Position numbers and translations under genes: made by a program. The notes under the pieces are model-generated. The model saw nothing but the letters and a program-made list of their open reading frames with translations, was not told the origin of the DNA and did not search any database. Below, piece by piece: positions 16,353-26,915 of a stretch of 43,806 nt of DNA. The DNA lies in the NCBI GenBank assembly GCA_002070955.1, contig MWEK01000005.1:146128-189933 (forward strand), read 5' to 3'. The first letter of the stretch is position 1; each line of letters begins with the position of its first letter. This DNA comes from Planctomycetes bacterium ADurb.Bin069. GTDB lineage: Bacteria; Planctomycetota; UBA8108; UBA8890; UBA8898.

Positions 16353-17330
16353 ATGCGCCTTGCCATCGCCGCCGCGGTTCTGTGCGCGTCGTCGGCCGCG
16401 TCCGGCGGCGAGCCGCCCATCAAGGCCGGCATGATCGGTCTGGACACCTCGCACGCCGTGGCCTTCACGAAGTTCTTTCGCGAGCTGGGGGGCCGGCCGG
16501 ACGTGCCCGCCGTGACGGTCGTCGCCGGCTGTCCCATGGGGATGCCCGACAACCCCGCGAGCGCCGATCGGATCGAGGGCTACACGGCGGCCCTCGCCAA
16601 GGATCACGGCGTGGCCATCGTGGCGACGATCGAGGAACTGCTGCCGCGCTGCGATGCGATCCTGATCGAGAGCGTCGACGGCCGCGCGCACCTCGAGCAG
16701 GCCCGCGCCGTGTTCGCGTCGGGCAAGCCCGTCTTCATCGACAAGCCGTTGGCGGCGAGCTACGCCGATGCCAAGGAAATCGTGCGCCTGGCGCGGGAGT
16801 CCGGCACGCCGTTTTTCAGCGCCTCGGCCCTGCGGTTCTGCGGGGCCTACCAGGCCGTCAAGAACGATGCGGCGCTCGGCGCGGTGGTCGGGTGCGACGC
16901 CTTCTCGCCCTGCGCGCTCGAGCCGCACCACCCCGATCTTTACTGGTACGGCATTCACGGCGTCGATCCGCTGTTCCTGTTTATGGGGCGGGGATGCGTC
17001 GAGGTGCGGCGCGTGCACACGGAAGCCTACGAACTGGTGGTGGGACGCTGGTCCGATGGGCGCATTGGGACCTTCCGCGGCGCTCGGCGCGGCTTCCAGG
17101 GTTTCGGCGCCACCGTCTGGGGCGAGAAGGCGGTGCGCCGCACGCCCGAGCGGCTCGAGAACCTCTACGAGGGGCTGGTCGTGGAAATCGCGCGCTTTTT
17201 CAAAACCAGGAAGCCGCCCGTCGATCCCGAGGAGACCCTCCAGGTCATGGCCTTCATGAGCGCGGCCGATCTCAGCAAGGAGCGCGGCGGGGCGCCGGTC
17301 AGCCTCGCCGAGGTTGAGAACGGGCGTTGA
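16353..17330 (+). CDS. Sec-exported Gfo/Idh/MocA homologue with altered nucleotide motif
   Basis: This 325-residue protein starts at an ATG after AGAGGAGG (16335-16342). It has a Sec-type signal peptide (about 1-18, SSAASGGEPP), then a Rossmann-like strand, IKAGMIGLDTSHAVAF. The usual GxGxxG loop is replaced by G-L-D-T-S-H. The downstream IDKPLAASYADAKEIV retains the lysine of the EKP motif as DKP. HGVDPLFLFMGRG matches the later family helix. The changed glycine loop makes ordinary NAD(P) binding doubtful, although the fold is clearly that family. It follows the cohesin-like gene and may share its transcript. The role is unknown. Confidence 0.82.
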   Translation: MRLAIAAAVLCASSAASGGEPPIKAGMIGLDTSHAVAFTKFFRELGGRPDVPAVTVVAGCPMGMPDNPASADRIEGYTAALAKDHGVAIVATIEELLPRCDAILIESVDGRAHLEQARAVFASGKPVFIDKPLAASYADAKEIVRLARESGTPFFSASALRFCGAYQAVKNDAALGAVVGCDAFSPCALEPHHPDLYWYGIHGVDPLFLFMGRGCVEVRRVHTEAYELVVGRWSDGRIGTFRGARRGFQGFGATVWGEKAVRRTPERLENLYEGLVVEIARFFKTRKPPVDPEETLQVMAFMSAADLSKERGGAPVSLAEVENGR

Positions 17331-17369
17331 GCCTTTCGGCCCGGGGAGGCGGCCGCCGGAGGGCGGGGG

Positions 17370-18614
17370 TCAGCGCGGGCGCGCCTCCCGCCCCAGCAGA
17401 AGCCCCATGAAGTCGATCCCCTCGCGCAGGCCCAGGCTCCCCTCGCGCGCCGCCGTCTCGTTGAAGGCCGCCGTTCCCGCGGGCGCCGTGCCGGCGCCCC
17501 AGATCAAAAAGGGCACGGGAGCGGGGTCGTGCGTCCGGAGGGCGCAGGGCGTGAAGTGATCCGGGAGGACGGCGATGCGCGTGCGCGCGATCAGTCCGCG
17601 CGCCGCGAGCAGCGCCAGCGCGCGGCCGATGAGGCGGCGGTCGCACCACTCGATGGCGCGCGCCTTGAGCGCCGGATCGCCCATGTGCCCCGCCTCGTCG
17701 GTGCCCTCGACGTGGACGTAGACCAGATCGGATTCGTCCAGCGCGGCGACGGCGGCATCGGCCTTGCCTTCGTAATCGGTGTCGGGCATTCCGGTGGCTC
17801 CCGGCACGGCGATGACGCGCATGCCGGCCAGAACGCCGATGCCGCGGATCAGGTCCACGGCGGAGATGACCGCCCCGCGCACTCCGAAACGCTCCGAAAG
17901 CGACGGAATGCGCGGCGCCGTGCCCGGCGACCAGGGCCAGATGCTCGCGGCGGGCGGTTTGCCGGCGCCGCGCCGGCGCGCGTTCACGGGGTGATCCCGG
18001 AGAATGGGCTGCGACGCGGCCATGAGGCGCAGGAGCAGGGCGCAGGCGGCCTCGCCCTCGGGCGCCGTCGCGCGGGGGAGGTGCGGCGCGAATTCCCGGC
18101 CGAGGATGTCGTGCGGAGGCGTGCAGGCGAGGGCGGCCGAGCCTCCCTCGATGGTCAGGAGGTGGCGGTAGCTCACGCCGGGGTGCAGGCGCGTTTCGGC
18201 GGTGGCAAGGCGCGCATTGAGGGCTTCGATGAGTTCGCGCGCCTCCTCCGAGGCGATGTGGCCGGCGCTGTGATCGGCCATGCGGCCGTCTTCCAGCGTC
18301 ACGAGGTTGGCGCGCAACGCCAGGGTGCGCGGGCCCAGCGCGATGCCCATGCTCGCGGCCTCCAGCACGCCGCGGCCGGGATTGATCACCCGCGGGTCGT
18401 AGGCGAGAATCGCCAGGTTGGCGACCTCGCTGCCCGGCGCGCAGCCCTCGGGGATTGTCCTGAGAAGCCCGACCGCGCCTTCGCGCGCGAGGCGGTCCAT
18501 GACGGGCGTGGGCGCGGCTTCCAGCGGCGTGCGGCCGCCCAGTTCCGGGCAGGGCCGATCGGCCATGCCGTCCAGCACGAACAGGAGGAACTTGCCCTCA
18601 GCGCCGGGCGCCAT
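17370..18614 (-). CDS. apgM: ApgM-type phosphomutase (2,3-BPG-independent), possible homoserine kinase
   Basis: The 414-residue protein belongs to the archaeal-type cofactor-independent phosphoglycerate mutase family of the alkaline phosphatase superfamily. D15 (LFVLDGMADRP) and S62 (GSEVANLAIL) match the metal ligand and phosphoserine. Further family marks are KPPAASIWPW, RGAVISAVDLIRGIGVLAG, VPGATGMPDTDYEGKADAA and HVEGTDEAGH. It could interconvert 3- and 2-phosphoglycerate in glycolysis. However, its start overlaps the 3' end of thrC by 17 bp, with GGAGG inside the overlap. Homologues encoded beside threonine genes have been proposed to act as homoserine kinases, and no thrB is visible here. 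Both roles remain open. Confidence 0.85.
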   Translation of the reverse strand: MAPGAEGKFLLFVLDGMADRPCPELGGRTPLEAAPTPVMDRLAREGAVGLLRTIPEGCAPGSEVANLAILAYDPRVINPGRGVLEAASMGIALGPRTLALRANLVTLEDGRMADHSAGHIASEEARELIEALNARLATAETRLHPGVSYRHLLTIEGGSAALACTPPHDILGREFAPHLPRATAPEGEAACALLLRLMAASQPILRDHPVNARRRGAGKPPAASIWPWSPGTAPRIPSLSERFGVRGAVISAVDLIRGIGVLAGMRVIAVPGATGMPDTDYEGKADAAVAALDESDLVYVHVEGTDEAGHMGDPALKARAIEWCDRRLIGRALALLAARGLIARTRIAVLPDHFTPCALRTHDPAPVPFLIWGAGTAPAGTAAFNETAAREGSLGLREGIDFMGLLLGREARPR

Positions 18615-19965
18615 GGGCGGCCTCCGCGCGCAAAAGCTTCTTCAACTCCGCGTAGGAAGGCGGCAGCAGCGCGAATTCCTCGCGCCGCCGCTCCAGCGCG
18701 GCGAGGGTCTCCGGCGCCGGCACCGGGGCGCCGATCGCGGCCTGGACTTCTTCGGGGAACTTGGCCGGGTGCGCGGTGGCGATGACGACTTGGATTTCGC
18801 CGCCGCCGCCCCGAGGCCTGAGGACATCCAAGGCGTGCCACGCCACGGCGCCGTGAGGATCCAGCACGACGCCGTGGTCCCGGTACGCGGCGCGCATGGC
18901 GCCCCGCGTGGCGTCGTCATCAACGCTCACGGACTGCACGTCGCGCCGGAGCGCTTCCAGGTCGGGCGGTTCCCTGAGAGCGCCGGCGTGGTCGAGCCAC
19001 CCGCCGTAGAAATCGACGAGGCGCGCCAGGTTGCTCGGGTGGCCGACGTTCATGGCGCTGGAGATGCAGGTGCGCGAGGGTTCGATCTTGGCGTAGGCGC
19101 CCGTGGCTAGAAAACGCGGAAACTCGTCGTTCGCGTTGGTGCCGGCGACGAAGGCCTTGATGGGCAGGCCCATGCGGCGCGCGATCACGCCGCCGCAGAG
19201 GTTGCCGAAGTTGCCGCACGGCACCGAGAAGACCGCCTCGGCCCCGGGATGCCGCGCGGCGATGGCCAGGCAGGCGTAGGCGTAGTAGACGGCCTGCGGC
19301 ACCAGGCGCCCGAAGTTGATGGAGTTGGCGCTGGTCAAGGCGAGATCGCGCAGGTCGTCGTCCGCGAAGGCCTGCTTGACCATGCGCTGGCAATCGTCGA
19401 ACTTACCCTCGACGGCGACGGCCGCGACGTTGCCGCCGAGGGTCGTCATCTGGAGGCGCTGGCGGGCGGAGACCTCCGCCAGCGGGAAGAGCACGACGAC
19501 CTCGATGCCGGGAACGCCGAGGAAGGCGCTCGCCACCGCGCCGCCCGTGTCGCCCGACGTGGCGGCCAGGACGCGCAGCCGGCGGCCGTCCTCCAGGGCG
19601 CGGGCCATGAGGCGCGCCATGAGCCGCGCGGCGAAGTCCTTGAACGATAGGGTGGGGCCCCGGTCCAGGCGCAGGACGCACCGTCCGGGCCGGACATCCT
19701 CGATCGGCACCGGGAAGTCGTAAGCCTCCGCCAGCATGCGCGCGAGCTCGTCCTCGCTGATGAAACCCGCGACGAAGGGCATGACGACGGCGCGGGCGAC
19801 CTCGGCGTACGGCGCGCCGCGGAGGTTCTTCCAGGATTCCGGCGGAAGGCGCGGGATCTCCACGGGCACGTAGAGCCCGCGGTCGGGGGCCTGGCCCCGA
19901 AGCAGCGCCTCGCGAAACGTCGCGTGCGGCGCGGCGCGGTTGGTGGAACGGAGCATTACCGTCAC
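18598..19965 (-). CDS. thrC: Threonine synthase
   Basis: This 455-residue PLP enzyme converts O-phospho-L-homoserine to threonine. K109 in LSFKDFAA is the PLP-binding lysine. AATSGDTGGAVA is the phosphate-binding/PLP loop, and SANSINFGRLVPQ, VPCGNFGNLCGG and SSAMNVGHPSN are hallmark stretches of the longer (class I-like) threonine synthases. The GTG at 19965 has AAGGAT eight bases upstream; an in-frame ATG three codons later is an alternative. It is translationally linked to the phosphomutase at 17370-18614 through a 17-bp overlap. A 10-bp GC stem lies about 25 bp upstream. Confidence 0.94.
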   Translation of the reverse strand: MTVMLRSTNRAAPHATFREALLRGQAPDRGLYVPVEIPRLPPESWKNLRGAPYAEVARAVVMPFVAGFISEDELARMLAEAYDFPVPIEDVRPGRCVLRLDRGPTLSFKDFAARLMARLMARALEDGRRLRVLAATSGDTGGAVASAFLGVPGIEVVVLFPLAEVSARQRLQMTTLGGNVAAVAVEGKFDDCQRMVKQAFADDDLRDLALTSANSINFGRLVPQAVYYAYACLAIAARHPGAEAVFSVPCGNFGNLCGGVIARRMGLPIKAFVAGTNANDEFPRFLATGAYAKIEPSRTCISSAMNVGHPSNLARLVDFYGGWLDHAGALREPPDLEALRRDVQSVSVDDDATRGAMRAAYRDHGVVLDPHGAVAWHALDVLRPRGGGGEIQVVIATAHPAKFPEEVQAAIGAPVPAPETLAALERRREEFALLPPSYAELKKLLRAEAAHGARR

Positions 19966-19988
19966 GTGCGGTATCCTTATGGACGCGC

Positions 19989-20011
19989 CGCGCGGCGCCG
20001 GGCGCCGCGCG
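19989..20011. other. 10-bp perfect GC hairpin between thrC and the GH13 gene
   Basis: The arms 19989-19998 and 20002-20011 pair perfectly around three bases in the 139-bp gap between divergent genes. It would lie in the 5' leader of either transcript. Purpose unknown. Confidence 0.4.
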
Positions 20012-20104
20012 CGGGGCGCGGGAGAGCGGGCCGCGCGCCGGCGGAGGGCGGCGGCCGCCGCGCCTCCAGCGAACGGTTCCCGCGGGCCGAAACATCAAGC
20101 AAGT

Positions 20105-21412
20105 ATGAGAAACGCACCGCGCATCTACAACCTGTTTCCGCGGCTGCTCGGCCCCATGGACCGCTGGGTCGAATGGTGCCGGCATGCCGCCTCACTTCTT
20201 TTCGACTGGGTGTACATCAATCCTTTTCACTATCCCGGCTTCTCGGGGAGCCTGTACGCCATCAAGGATTATCAGAAGCTCAATCCGCTGTTCCTTCCCG
20301 AGGCGCGGCCCGCCGGGGAGGACGACCTCGGGAGCCTGCGCGCCTTCGTCGGCGCGGCGCGGGACACCGGCGTCAGGCTGATGATGGATCTGGTGATCAA
20401 CCACACGGCCAAGGACAGCGAGCTGGTGCGGGCTCGCCCGGATTGGTTTCTACGGGATCCGGACGGCGGCGTCAAGAGCCCCTCGGCCATCGATCCGGCC
20501 GACGCGCGGCGCGTGACCGTGTGGGGCGACCTGGGCGAGGTCGACAACCACGGCTCGTCCGACCGCGAGAACCTGTGGCGCTTCTGGGAGCGGCTCGTCG
20601 AGGACTACGCGCGGCTCGGGTTCGAGGGCTTCCGCTGCGATGCCGCCTACCAGGTTCCCGCGGCGCTCTGGAGCCGCGTGATCGCCGCGGCGCGGCGCGT
20701 GAATCCCGATTGCCTCTTCTTCGCGGAAACGCTGGGCTGCCGTCTGGAGGATATCGTCGCCCTCCAAGGCGCCGGCTTCGACTGCATCGCCAGCAGTTCC
20801 AAGTGGTGGAATTTCTCCGATGCCTGGTGCCTGGAGCAGCATTCCCAGTTCCGTTCTCTGGCTCCGTCGGTGAGCTTTCCCGAGACGCACGACACCGCCC
20901 GCCTGGCCGCCGAAACAGGCGGCCTGGCGCCGGTGCAGGTCCAGCGCTACGCCTTCGCGGCGATGTTTTCGGCGGGCATCCTCATGCCGATCGGGTACGA
21001 GTACGGCTTCCGGCGCAAGCTGGATGTCGTCCGCACGAGTCCGGCGGACATGGAGGAGCCCTCGTTTGACATTCGCCCGGCGGTCCGCGAGATTAACGTC
21101 TTGAAACAAACCTTTCCGATTTTGAGCTCCGAGGGCCTCGTCGAGGCCCTGTGGGGGCTCGATGGCCCGGTGCTCTGCCTGCGCAAGTCCTGGGGCGACG
21201 AGCGCCTGCTCGCCGTGATCAACAAGGACTGGCGGGAGCCGCGGCACGTCGCGATCGGGGCCATCGCCGCCCTCCTCGGCGGGGGACCGGTCGCGCAGAT
21301 CTGGCCCCGGGGCGGCCGGGTCGAGGGTCTCTGGGAGCGCACGCTCGGACCGGCCGAGGTCGTGATGTTCCGCGCGGGGTCCGCGCCCGTATCGGCTCCG
21401 GCCGCAGACTGA
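20105..21412 (+). CDS. GH13 alpha-amylase family enzyme, GlgE-like
   Basis: The 435-residue protein is a GH13 (alpha/beta)8 barrel without signal peptide. The catalytic residues are all present: D179 (GFRCDAAYQ), E208 (FFAETLG) and D263 (FPETHDTAR). The opening IYNLFPRLLGPMDRW and the VNPDCLFFAETLG stretch resemble the catalytic core of GlgE maltosyltransferases (GH13_3) more than hydrolytic amylases. It is shorter and lacks the GlgE N-terminal domains. The likely substrate is a cytosolic alpha-glucan or maltosyl phosphate, which is an inference. No good ribosome site precedes the ATG, chosen because the barrel begins immediately after it. It stands before ppdK but has its own 190-bp gap. Confidence 0.82.
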   Translation: MRNAPRIYNLFPRLLGPMDRWVEWCRHAASLLFDWVYINPFHYPGFSGSLYAIKDYQKLNPLFLPEARPAGEDDLGSLRAFVGAARDTGVRLMMDLVINHTAKDSELVRARPDWFLRDPDGGVKSPSAIDPADARRVTVWGDLGEVDNHGSSDRENLWRFWERLVEDYARLGFEGFRCDAAYQVPAALWSRVIAAARRVNPDCLFFAETLGCRLEDIVALQGAGFDCIASSSKWWNFSDAWCLEQHSQFRSLAPSVSFPETHDTARLAAETGGLAPVQVQRYAFAAMFSAGILMPIGYEYGFRRKLDVVRTSPADMEEPSFDIRPAVREINVLKQTFPILSSEGLVEALWGLDGPVLCLRKSWGDERLLAVINKDWREPRHVAIGAIAALLGGGPVAQIWPRGGRVEGLWERTLGPAEVVMFRAGSAPVSAPAAD

Positions 21413-21441
21413 ATCCGGCGCGCCGGACGCCCGGCCGCGGC

Positions 21442-21469
21442 TTGACGCCGCCTCCAGCTTTGCTACGAT
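21442..21469 (+). promoter_or_regulatory. Promoter for ppdK
   Basis: TTGACG (21442-21447), a 16-bp spacer and TACGAT (21464-21469) lie 134 bp before the ppdK ATG. This is one of the best promoter matches in the window. Confidence 0.6.
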
Positions 21470-21602
21470 ACTTCTTCCACCGCGAGGGCGCGCGTGGCCG
21501 GCACCCGGCACGCGCGCGGGGCGTTCGTGTCCGCCCCGCCGCCTCGCGCTGGTCGAACACGCGTAGAAGTCAGGAGTTCTTCCCGGAAAAGGAGCGGAAC
21601 GC

Positions 21603-24446
<2,844 letters not shown>

Positions 24447-24491
24447 GCGCGGCATCTCCGGCGTCGCGCCGGGCCCCGCGCGGCGGACTCG

Positions 24492-24521
24492 TTATCGGAC
24501 AATGGCGCGCCGGCGCATAAT
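24492..24521 (+). promoter_or_regulatory. Possible promoter for the aldolase-like gene
   Basis: TTATCG (24492-24497), an 18-bp spacer and CATAAT (24516-24521) lie about 100 bp before the ATG at 24624. Confidence 0.4.
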
Positions 24522-24623
24522 ACGGCAGAATTCTGTGTGCGCCGCGGAGGACGGCGGCCGGGAACGGCGGGCTCCGTCCGTGCGCGCGGTGCCGCCGGGC
24601 CGCGCGCCGGGTGAAGGAGAAGA

Positions 24624-25493
24624 ATGAGCGATAGAGAAGGCCTTGCACGGGTGTTCGCCGAGGCGCGGCGCACCCAGACGGCGGTCCCGGGGCTCGTCGT
24701 GACCGAGTTTTGCGAGGCCGAGGCCATCATCGAGGCGCGCACGGCGGCGCGCGAGCCGTTGCTCTTCGTCGTTCCGTGCGCGCGGCGGAATCTCAGGGCG
24801 TACGTGGGCGCGTTACGCAGCTTCGATGCGCCCGATCTCTTCGTCCAGCTCATGGGCGACGACGTGGATGTGCTCGTCGAGGCCGGACTGGAACTCGGCG
24901 CCGACGCCGTCTTTTTGACCGCCGGGAAGATCGAGGCCGCCCGCGCGCTCCTAGCCAAGCTCAAGGGTGGGCCGATGTTCACGGAGGTGCTCCTGCCCTG
25001 GCAGCAGGCGGCGCCCAGCCAGATGTCCGAGGGTCGAATCGTGCGGGTGGAGGAAGCCGAGGCCGTTCTGCGCCTGGAGGGGCTCGACATGGCGGCGGTG
25101 CCTGTCGGCGGCGGCCCCGGCCCGTACAAGACCTGCCGCATTCCGCTGTGGTCCACCGAGGCCTTCAACCGCGTCGCGGCGCTCAGGCCTGATCTGCACT
25201 ACTCGCTGCCCTGGGGGTCGCTGCTCCCCAAGGACCTGCTCAAGAAGTACAATCTCTACGGCGGCGCGCTGCCCGGCGTGATCTCGCTCCCCAAGCAGCA
25301 GTTCCGCGCGTTCATCGCGGGCGGCGCGGTGAAGATCGGCTTCCGCAGCGATCTTGGGCTGGCGTTTCTGTGCGGCTTGCGCGAGAGTCTGTACCGCCGC
25401 CCGGAGAAAATCGACCCGACGGTGCATCTGGAAGCCGCGCGGGAGGAACTCGCGGTGTTCCTGGCGCAGCGGTTCCGGGATCTGAGGCCGTAG
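24624..25493 (+). CDS. Class II fructose-bisphosphate aldolase-like protein lacking metal-site histidines
   Basis: This 289-residue cytosolic protein starts at an ATG after GAAGGAGAAG. By eye it follows the class II aldolase order. An opening helix TEFCEAEAIIEARTAAREP matches the NLE..QAI..AA....P segment. VPVGGGPGPYKT matches the GS.HGPYKG loop. GVISLPKQQFRAFIAGGAVK and IGFRSDL match the G.P..D..KAI..G..KIN..TDL end, and the C-terminal HLEAAREEL helix fits. The Zn-binding histidines are gone: HLDHG reads QLMGDD, the loop His is Gly, and LHGG is replaced by a longer insert with LYGG. It may be a non-metal aldolase-fold enzyme or a regulator. It follows ppdK by 177 bp. The family call is tentative. 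Confidence 0.6.
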   Translation: MSDREGLARVFAEARRTQTAVPGLVVTEFCEAEAIIEARTAAREPLLFVVPCARRNLRAYVGALRSFDAPDLFVQLMGDDVDVLVEAGLELGADAVFLTAGKIEAARALLAKLKGGPMFTEVLLPWQQAAPSQMSEGRIVRVEEAEAVLRLEGLDMAAVPVGGGPGPYKTCRIPLWSTEAFNRVAALRPDLHYSLPWGSLLPKDLLKKYNLYGGALPGVISLPKQQFRAFIAGGAVKIGFRSDLGLAFLCGLRESLYRRPEKIDPTVHLEAAREELAVFLAQRFRDLRP

Positions 25494-25635
25494 GCGGGCG
25501 AAGATCTCCGGTCCGAGCCCGGACACCTAAAGATTCTCGGCTCTCCGCCCGATCATAGCAATGAGTTGGTTGTTGCGGCGCCGCATCGTGCCGTGTCGCA
25601 GGAAACGCTTCACTCTCAGCGGGAGGTTATGATCG

Positions 25636-25866
25636 ATGGCTAGCACTCGGAAGACCAGGACTCGGATGTACCACACGAAGAAGACCGGCACGCGCGCCAC
25701 GAAATCGCGGACATCGAAGCCGCGCGTGACGAAGCCGCGGACGTCGAAGCCGCGCGTGACGAAGTCGTGGACGACGAAGCCGCGCGCGACGAAGTCGTGG
25801 ACGCGGACGAAGAAGTCCTCGACCAAGCGCGTCGGCGTCAAGAGGACCGTGCGCCGCGCGCGCTAG
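25636..25866 (+). CDS. Small histone H1-like basic protein with 10-residue repeats
   Basis: This 76-residue protein is about half Lys, Arg and Thr, with almost no acidic residues. It starts at an ATG with GGGAGG about 10 bases upstream. Its centre is three in-frame 30-bp repeats (25711-25740, 25741-25770, 25771-25800) encoding TSKPRVTKPR, TSKPRVTKSW and TTKPRATKSW. A degenerate copy sits on the N-terminal side and a basic tail (RTKKSS, KRTVRRAR) follows. Small Lys/Arg-rich repeats of this type are seen in bacterial H1-like DNA- or RNA-binding proteins. No fold is expected. A strong terminator follows. DNA or RNA binding is inferred from charge alone. Confidence 0.7.
   Translation: MASTRKTRTRMYHTKKTGTRATKSRTSKPRVTKPRTSKPRVTKSWTTKPRATKSWTRTKKSSTKRVGVKRTVRRAR
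25711..25800 (+). repeat. Three tandem 30-bp repeats inside the basic-protein gene
   Basis: Three units of exactly 30 bp differ at a few bases each and share the core GAAGCCGCGCG. The period is 10 codons, so copy-number change would keep the frame. Confidence 0.9.
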
Positions 25867-25881
25867 GCGGCCGGACGCACG

Positions 25882-25928
25882 CGCGCGTCGCGGAGACGCG
25901 CGAACGGGGCGGAGCGATCCGCCCCGTT
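25882..25928. terminator. Double hairpin between convergent genes
   Basis: The first stem is 8 bp (25882-25889 with 25895-25902). The second is a perfect 11-bp stem (25903-25913 with 25918-25928) with a GCGA loop and a short T run. It serves the basic-protein gene and the minus-strand gene ending at 25964. Confidence 0.75.
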
Positions 25929-25963
25929 TGCATTGTTCGGCGGGGGGCGCGTTTCAGCCCCAT

Positions 25964-26911
25964 TCAAGCGGATGCCTCCTCGCCGCTCCCCCGCGGCGGC
26001 GCGGCTTCAATCGGAAGGGTTCCCGGCGGCGGCCAACTGAGCGGGTCGGGGTGGGGCCGCGGACCCATCCGGCTGTCCTCGGGGCGGTAGCGGTCCAGGA
26101 GCAGCCGCAGCGTCGCGCGATAGGCCGACACGGCGTGGGCGCGGCGCAGCGCGTCCCTCGACTGAGCATGCAGGGCCGTGAGACTTTGACGCACGTCGAG
26201 GAAAAAGCCGACGGAAGGCGCGCCTTCGTACAGGACGATGAGATAGGCGTGCGCGCCCGGCTCGAAATGCGCGTGCAGGCGGTCGACGATGGCGCGCAGG
26301 GGCTCGCCCGGATCGCGGGCGGGAACCTTCTCGCGGATGAATTTTCTGAGGAGCGGCAGGAGCAGCTCTTCGGCCTTAGCCTGGAGCTGCGGCGCCTGCC
26401 ACGAGCCGTGCGCGAGCAGCGTCAGGGAGGGATGCGCGAGAAGGAAGAGCTCGATCAGGGCGAACTCCGCATCGCAGACCTCGGGCGCCGCCGGAAGCGC
26501 CGTGTCCGCGACGACCCGGCGGGGCGCCGGCCGCCCGCGCTTGAGAAGGGCGCGCACGCGCGCCGCGAATCCCGCCGGCGATGGCCGCCGCGGGGGCGCC
26601 GCGGGAGGCGGCGTTTCGTCGCCTTCGGCGGTTATCGCCCGGACGATGGGGGCCAGCGCGTCGCGCAGCGCTTCGGGGTCCTGCCTTGCCGCCTGGGCCA
26701 TGGCCGCGGCGATCACCGGCGCCAGGAGCTCGATAAGGCCCTGGCGGTCCTCGATTTTGGACTGGAGGTGGCCCAGAAGCGCGACCACATCCTTGATGCC
26801 GCGGCTTTCCTCGGTGACGAGGATATTGCGCAGATCATCGAGCAGGTCGCGCGATTCCTCGACGGCGGCGGGCGCTTTCTTGGGCGCGGCGGGTGCTTTC
26901 TCGGCGCACAT
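25964..26911 (-). CDS. Uncharacterised protein, envelope-biogenesis-like N-terminal region
   Basis: The 315-residue protein begins four bases after the upstream stop (TGA-tcgc-ATG), so the two are surely cotranslated. An Ala/Pro/Lys-rich start is followed by a helical segment (about 18-95) with RNILVTEESRGIKDVV and LLAPVIAAAMAQAARQDPEA. That pattern of alternating D/E-rich helices and a PV/PI-x-x-A motif is one I associate with a family of outer-membrane/OmpA-linked proteins of unknown function. Residues about 150-290 form a compact domain (LTLLAHGSWQAPQLQAKAEELL; VDRLHAHFEPGAHAYLIVLYEG). There is no signal peptide or transmembrane helix. The function is not known; the pair may organise envelope or division structures. 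Confidence 0.65.
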   Translation of the reverse strand: MCAEKAPAAPKKAPAAVEESRDLLDDLRNILVTEESRGIKDVVALLGHLQSKIEDRQGLIELLAPVIAAAMAQAARQDPEALRDALAPIVRAITAEGDETPPPAAPPRRPSPAGFAARVRALLKRGRPAPRRVVADTALPAAPEVCDAEFALIELFLLAHPSLTLLAHGSWQAPQLQAKAEELLLPLLRKFIREKVPARDPGEPLRAIVDRLHAHFEPGAHAYLIVLYEGAPSVGFFLDVRQSLTALHAQSRDALRRAHAVSAYRATLRLLLDRYRPEDSRMGPRPHPDPLSWPPPGTLPIEAAPPRGSGEEASA

Positions 26912-26915
26912 GCGA

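Noticed and set aside
17370..18614. Calling the gene simply glycolytic phosphoglycerate mutase
   Set aside because: The overlap with thrC makes that reading uncertain; the dual possibility is kept.
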